Positions 58,272-64,000 of a stretch of 64,000 bases of DNA are shown piece after piece (the stretch's first letter is position 1; each line of letters starts with the position of its first letter). This stretch comes from Gyrodactylus bullatarudis (Eukaryota; Platyhelminthes; Monogenea; Gyrodactylidea; Gyrodactylidae). The notes under the pieces are model-generated. The model was not told where the DNA came from. It ran no database searches and was given only the letters and a program-made list of their open reading frames with translations. A program made the translations under genes and the position numbers. The DNA is taken from assembly GCA_012064415.1 (NCBI GenBank), contig SSNU01000174.1:56018-120017 (forward strand), written 5' to 3'.

Positions 58272-61019
58272 CATCAGGGATATTCAATGACGTGATTCAT
58301 GTACAAATTAACAACCTAACATCCCACTATCTCTGATAGTTCTCCAAATTATTTTTACTTGAATTACTCGATAAAATTTTCAATTTCCAGATTTGAGATC
58401 AAAACTAAGGATCATAGCTGATAGGATTCAGATCAGAAATTAACTTCCTAATCCTTAAATAAAGTAGAATTTTGAATTAGAATTTTTGAAATCTTGCTTA
58501 TTTTGAGTCCGTTTGAATTTAGCACTTAGCCCAGTGTTGAGTCATCTTACTGCAACAATTAATGGCCTAACCTGTTTAAGACCAATGAACCTAATGAGTG
58601 AACGAATGCGTCAACTTTACAAGCATCTTAACTTCAACAGTCAGGCTGCCTTCGTTTCAGTCAGCTGTACACGCTGGCTATCAACCAGACTTGACTTTCT
58701 TGGCTTCTTTTTCAACGTTTTCATCGTCATTTGCGGTATTCTTCTAGGAAAGTATGACAGTAAGTCAAAATACTTTTATTTTTTGGTTGAGAACCATCAA
58801 ACAAGCAATCTTGTTCAACATTTCTCCTTTTTTAGCTAATTTTTCTTAAACCTGAATTTAATGGGAAATTACATAACCTATATGAATAACTTTATTATTA
58901 TAATTTTTCAAAACTAGTTTTATACATTTTAAGTACAATTTTAATTTCGAATTACGGAGTAAAAACATCAATCGCCTAATTTTCCTCTAGCCATCGATTT
59001 TAATCAATTTAAAGCATTATCTATGAAATAACAAAACTTACTATACTGCAGTTTGAAAGAACGAATCTTTCTTTAGTTCTGATCCTTGAGAAGTTCAGAT
59101 ATTTTCAATGATAAGAATTTGAATATGCGATCACCTGTCAAAAATTTTAAGCTTCCTGAAAACGTGACAATACTCCATCTCAAGGGGATTAAACCTTTTC
59201 TTTTTATAAACTTTATCTAATTTCAAAAAATAAGAAATTCTAAACTAGGTTATAATTCATTACTAATGACTAATGGCTGCTAAATCAATTTTTTTAATTG
59301 AAAATATTTACACAGATTTGAATGCCGGTGATTTCGGGTTTGCTCTGACTTTGGGAAGTTTCATCATTGGACTTCTTCAATGGTCGATTTATCAGACTTG
59401 CGAAGTCGAAAATCAGGTAACACACTATTTATAAACATGATGAATTTATTTATTTTAGATGGTCTCTGTGGAAAGAGTTCTTGAGTACACAAAATTAAAA
59501 TCGGAAGAGGATACAAAGTATGGCTCGAATGAGTACGAAGTGAATTTTAAATGCGTGTCAATGCCAGAGAAACCATTGGCCAATAAGAAAAGGTATTCTA
59601 GAGCTAGTTAATTTGAACTAATTGTACAAATATTTGAATATTTTTCTTCGAGAAATCTTGAAAATAAATCCGATAAAATGAAGACTAAGAATTGCAGAAA
59701 ATCGAGATTTCAACGAAGAAAAATTCACAGAATCACATTGATAAACCTTTTCTCGAGAATTTTTTGAACTGAGTCAATTTATATTTTCGATACCGATCGG
59801 AATCAAGGGTTTATAAGTGAAAATATGTTGGTAATTTTTACACTAAAGAAAATTCAGTATCGAGGTTTAAGAATAAAACATTCCTGTAACATTTATATAT
59901 CTCTTGAATTCAAATGTTTTTGAATTTAAAAAATTGATATTTCTTAAAGCTGGTATTTAAAAAAAAATCCTCATTTTAGATGCGAAAGTAGGTGCACATG
60001 GATTAAGGATTGGCCAACTGAAGGACGAATAGAATTTTCCAATGTTTGGATGCGATACAATAACACCGCAGATTACGCCCTTTCCGGGATAGATTTGACA
60101 GTAAAAAGTGGAGAAAAGATAGGGATTATCGGCCGGACTGGAGCCGGCAAGTCCAGCCTGGTCAGTTGTATATTCAGATTGGTGGAATTGGACCAGGGTT
60201 TCGTCATAATTGACGGCAAAGACTTGCACACACTGAACCTGAAGGATATCCGATCCAAGATATCAATAATCCCTCAAGATCCGATCGTCTTCTCAGGTAC
60301 AATCAGATCCAACCTGGATTTGTCAGGTGCCTATTCAGACGAAAAGGTCTTACAAGCGCTAGAGGCTGTTGAACTGGGTGACTTGATTTCCTCGCACTCA
60401 GAGGGCCTGAACTATCCGATATCCGAGGAGGGTGCCAATCTCAGCATAGGCCAGCGTCAGTTGCTATCGCTGGCCAGAGCAATCTTGAGAGGAAACAAAA
60501 TCCTTGTCGTTGATGAGGCTACAGCAAATGTGGACCCAATGTAAGCTTTTTGATAAGAAACTATCAGAATATGAAATTTTTATTTTTAAAAAAATGATTT
60601 TCGATTATTTTCTTAAACATTCAACCTATTTTTGTGAATCCAACTTACCACATAAGGACTGGAAAATTCATTATAAATTTTCTTTATTTAGCACTGATAT
60701 GATTATCCAGAAGACAATCAGGAGAGAATTCCACGACTGCACAGTCATCACCATAGCCCATAGACTAAACACTGTCATGGATTCCGACAAGATGGTGGTT
60801 ATGGAAGCTGGCAAAGTGGCCGAATACCAACATCCATATGCCCTTCTTAAGAATGAGAGGGATCTGGAGAAGCTCAGGAAGATGGCTCTAGAGGATGTCA
60901 CAAATGAAATCACAGGTACCAGTCATCTGGCGAATCTTGTTCTGCAAACAGGGCCAGAGGAGTCAAAGCGACTCTGCAAAGTGTCAAAGAATGCTTTTCT
61001 GAATTCGATATTCTTTTGA

Positions 61020-61887
61020 TAATGTCCCTTTTTTCGGTTTTGAAAATTCACGATATTATTCAAATTTAATTTTTGTTAAAGATTTTCGATTGCTCTCTAT
61101 TTCGATGAAGATAAGAAACTCAGTGACGCAGGAATTTTTTATTCGATATTTTAGAAAGTTCAAATATGATTAAAAATATAGAAAAAATATTTCAAAATAT
61201 CTAAAATCTCTAAAAAATCTTTATCCAATTCGATTTCTTGATGATGAATTCTAGAAATTGTTGTGCCTGTGGCCTTTTAGTATCAGGCTTCGGGTTTTCT
61301 TCATCATGTTTGACCGCCATACGGAAGTAGACGGCAAAAGGTCAAGACTGCGATAATATTACAAGATGGGCGTATCGTGTTCAAATTCAAAATAATTATA
61401 TATTTTACTCATGACATTTTAAACAAATAAATATACAAAAAAAAGATTACAATGACTAAAAACTAAATTTACATTGAAATCAAACCTGGGCTTATTTATT
61501 AAACATCTGTTCTTCAAGCTGGGATTGTTTAATTCAAAAATAGATAGAATTGGGTTCATGACTCATTGTTTGTTTTGTGTGTAAGACAAGCCCTTTTTGT
61601 AGAGCAAAAAACGGATTTTCGAGAAATGTTCTTTCGCTCTAAGTTATAAATTTATTAGATTTTAAATGTTAATATCTCTGGTTAAATAGTTTGAAATAAT
61701 ATGATATAGTAGATGGTTGTGTATTGATCTTAGTAAAGTTAATGAATAAAAGTAACGAATATAATGTAATTGTATTCGAATAAGCAAAGAGTGGGGAGAG
61801 AATAAAACAAAAGTATATATAAATAAATAAAATTGTTTAAGAACACGCCGAAGCATTTGGCAGTCTTTTTGATTTCAAAGCGATATC
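61020..61887. other. ABCC copy 3 downstream flank and probable LTR/leader of the retrotransposon
   Basis: Somewhere after about 61250 the sequence becomes the 5' LTR and leader of the gypsy-type element whose gag starts at 61888. A TATA-like tatataaataaata lies near 61815, and aagcatttggcagtc before the gag ATG could include a primer-binding site. The 3' LTR is outside the window, so LTR borders cannot be fixed. Confidence 0.4.
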
Positions 61888-62634
61888 ATGAGAGAACAAA
61901 CTTCTAATGATTTAATTCCTCCCCCAGGTCCCACCGAGGCAAATAGGGATTCAAATGTTGCCGTCAGTGTCCTACCTAATGAGATGAAAGACCGGATCAT
62001 CAATGAGTTATTGGAAATGTTGAAACGGTCGCAACATGGTGACCACGCCAGGACCGGCGGTGGCGAAGTGCCTAAGTATACACCTAAAGCGGTGGAATTC
62101 TGGGTCACGTTAATGGAAGATTTTTTCGTGACTAATAAGGTTCATGATGAAAGCGAGAATTCGCGCACAATAAGACGTGCCGTGATGTCTGCAGACAAAC
62201 AAGTCCGTGATGAGGTTACCTCTTTGTGCGATGAAAGTAGAACAGCCAGTGAAATCTTGAGTGCAATCGTCAAAATCAGTCAGAAAACTCCGAGGGAAAT
62301 CATTGCAGGTATCCGACGAGATATACGATCTGACTCAACGCCATTTAGCCGATTGTATGAGATAATCGCACCCGGTGATCAAGTAATGGACAAGTATAAA
62401 TTCCTGGCATTGCTACCAACGTCAGTGAGTGACCGTCTGTTAGACAAGATCGAAACAAACAGTCTCAAATAGTTGTGTAAGTTAGCTGAGACATATGGGT
62501 TCCCTATTTCGGAAACGCCCAAGTCAGTAGCAGCCATAAGTGGTGAGTATATTCCATTATTGCTCGAGAATGAAATTGTTGAGCAAGTAATAGATTTAAA
62601 TGAGTTAGTGGAGAAGTTGGGAACCCGAGTTTAG
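61888..62634 (+). CDS. gag: gypsy gag-like protein with in-frame amber codon
   Basis: 194 codons to the first TAG, with the gag motif PKAVEFWVTLMEDFFVTNKV and RFLALLP-like KYKFLALLPTSVSDRL, typical of invertebrate gypsy capsid. The same frame continues after TAG with LCKLAETYGFPISE to a second TAG at 62632. Both could derive from CAG by C-to-T change, or mark readthrough. Confidence 0.75.
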
Positions 62635-64000
62635 GATTCCAACCAGAATAAACTCCAAGTTAAGATTAAGAATAAGACTTTGTTAAATACTAAGAGTAGA
62701 AAACAAGTCTCAAGTATTACCTTATCTAATCCATCAGTTCCATCTCTAGGCAAGAAGCGGGCACCGCCTAAAACGAAAGCGGCTCCGATGGTTAAGCAGA
62801 GGAGGGAATTCGCCGAGAAAGTGTTTACGATAAAAGTGGGAAATGAGTCATACCTGTTGTGTTATACCCACCATAAGCACGGAATTGAAGCTACGTCCTG
62901 CAAATTACCTCAAGTGTGCCAATATGAGCTGTGTAAAGTAGCCAAAACTGTAAGCTTAGACAACACTCGACTTGCAGTGATCTGCGAGAAGACGAAGCTA
63001 CCATATTTGATTGATACAGGGGCTAATTGTTCTATTTACCATACAGGGTCAGAACTCGAGTACATCGGCGAGCCAGTAGGTATCCCGGGAGGTGGAACTA
63101 TGGAGATCGGTTTTCCCAGATTAAACTCTATTTTTCTAAATAATAAAGAGTATATTTATATGTTTTCACCTGCTAATTCTGGTTTTCATATCACTGGTAT
63201 TGATTTCTTGAGAAAATTTCAATGGAATATTAATATTGTTAATAATACCTTTTATGATAATTTACAGCAAATTGAAATTCCATGCCAACCTTGGAACGAA
63301 GCCAGATATAATGTTAGCAGTTTGAATCATCCTCAAGTTGTTTTAGAAACTATCTTGGATAGATACAAAGAAATGAGATATGAGGTATTTAAACACTATC
63401 ATGATTTGTCTCATCCTAGCATAAGAGGGATTAGAAATTTAATCAGTCAAAGAGTGGTATGGAATCGTATGTTCACTGATATAAAAGAATGGGTATTGAG
63501 TTGTCCTATTTGTCAGAAGAGCAAAATCCAATACCATACCAAAGCAGAGATTGGTGTTTTTGTTGAGCCAAAAGACAATTTTGAGCATGTACACATTGAC
63601 GTGATAACAATGCGTCCGTCCCACGGATATAGCAAAATATTATCCATCATAGACAGACGAACGAGGCATTGTCAGTTTGAGCCAATAACTCAAGAAACTA
63701 CGTCTGTTGTGTTGGATACATTAGTGAGATGTTGTTTTAAGATCAAAGGTTTTCCGAGTATTATTACCACTGATCGGGGTAGTAATTTTATGTCTAAGAA
63801 ATTCACGGAAACTTTGAATGAGTATAATATTGAGCATCGATGTACTACTGCTTATCATCCACAGAGTAATAGTATAGTAGAAAGAATACATCGAGTGTTG
63901 AGAGACACTGTAATAGCAGTAGACCAATGTGCAGATTGGTATGAAGCTCTTCCGTTTATCGAACTCATGATAAACAACACACCATACACTGATCATACTC
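62635..64000 (+). CDS. pol: gypsy polyprotein: nucleocapsid-like finger, protease and integrase (no RT)
   Basis: CYTHHKHGIEATSC (a gag C-terminal Cys/His motif) is followed by the aspartic protease YLIDTGANCSIY and a second-half block GIDFLRKFQW. The integrase follows: zinc-binding HDLSHPSIRG...CPICQKSK (H-H-C-C), then catalytic Asp in HVHIDVIT, Asp in TTDRGSNFMS and Glu in HPQSNSIVERIHR, so the DDE triad is present. Reverse transcriptase motifs (such as YxDD) and RNase H are absent. The coding region continues beyond 64000. Confidence 0.82.

Larger units (their letters stand above)
52276..61019 (+). pseudogene. ABCC4: ABCC4-like transporter, copy 3 (TMD2 frameshifted)
   Basis: Exons: 52276-52776, 53815-54068, 54097-54222, 54255-55194, 55300-55530, 55691-56028, 56286-56456, 56496-56646, 58523-58759, 59316-59416, 59459-59592, 59980-60540, 60692-61019. 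Restoring 82 missing nt in exon 6 would make the whole set a multiple of three, so that deletion is the only lesion seen. NBD1 and NBD2 are complete ([33 protein letters not shown]). The last exon ends differently from the other copies (AFLNSIFF, then TGA). Introns of 28, 32, 39 and 42 nt occur. Intron 8 contains a mariner remnant. As read the protein would stop just after the first TMD2 helix. Confidence 0.85.
61888..64000 (+). mobile_element. Ty3/gypsy-type LTR retrotransposon, lacking RT/RNase H, partial
   Basis: A single reading frame runs from ATG 61888 to the window end, interrupted only by two in-frame TAG codons (62470-62472 and 62632-62634). It encodes gag, protease and integrase in that order. 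Between protease and integrase, where reverse transcriptase and RNase H should be (about 2 kb), there are only about 100 residues. The frame is kept across that junction. The element is incomplete at its 3' side in the window. Confidence 0.85.

Noticed and set aside
1..64000. CRISPR arrays, tRNA or rRNA genes
   Set aside because: No regularly spaced direct repeats and no tRNA or rRNA signature was recognised; the window is eukaryotic.

Overview
The window is nuclear DNA from a eukaryote, most probably an invertebrate metazoan. The genes are interrupted by GT-AG introns, the non-coding DNA is very AT-rich, and it is full of foldback and terminal-inverted-repeat (TIR) elements. The protein families are animal-like: a BIG1/2-type ARF exchange factor, an FKBP52-like immunophilin, taxilin, a DUSP15/22-like phosphatase and ABCC4/MRP4-like transporters. 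I cannot name the phylum from the sequence. Introns range from 24 nt to over 5 kb.

Layout. (1) 1-19671, plus strand: 3' two thirds of an ARFGEF1/2 (BIG/Sec71) gene, starting inside the Sec7 domain; its long introns host foldback elements, two of which carry a hammerhead-ribozyme-like motif. (2) 20473-23810: a compact block of an intronless FKBP gene (minus), taxilin (plus) and an atypical dual-specificity phosphatase (minus). FKBP/taxilin and phosphatase/ABCC are head-to-head pairs with 113-124 bp between start codons, and taxilin and phosphatase converge. The introns here are extremely small (24-38 nt). (3) 23811-61019, plus strand: a tandem array of three ABCC4-like full transporters, each in 13 exons with conserved intron phases. 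Copy 1 is open throughout, with an assembly gap in its last intron. Copy 2 has lost the Walker A motif of NBD2. Copy 3 has an 82-nt deletion at the start of TMD2. A further chimeric fragment of the 3' exons lies at 34190-35361. The nucleotide-binding-domain exons are almost identical among copies while the first membrane-domain exon is strongly diverged, which suggests gene conversion. (4) 61020-64000: the 5' part of a Ty3/gypsy-type LTR retrotransposon that has gag, protease and integrase in one frame but no reverse transcriptase/RNase H.

Mobile DNA inside the array includes a deleted Mutator-like element with a perfect 9-bp target duplication (38050-38996), a piggyBac-like MITE flanked by TTAA (29657-30186), a Merlin/IS1016-like remnant (44183-45012), a mariner transposase remnant (56797-57266) and several foldbacks. 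The housekeeping genes have no evident shared pathway: BIG acts in ARF activation at the trans-Golgi, FKBP and DUSP in chaperone and signalling roles, taxilin in vesicle traffic. The ABCC array is the region of recent duplication and decay.
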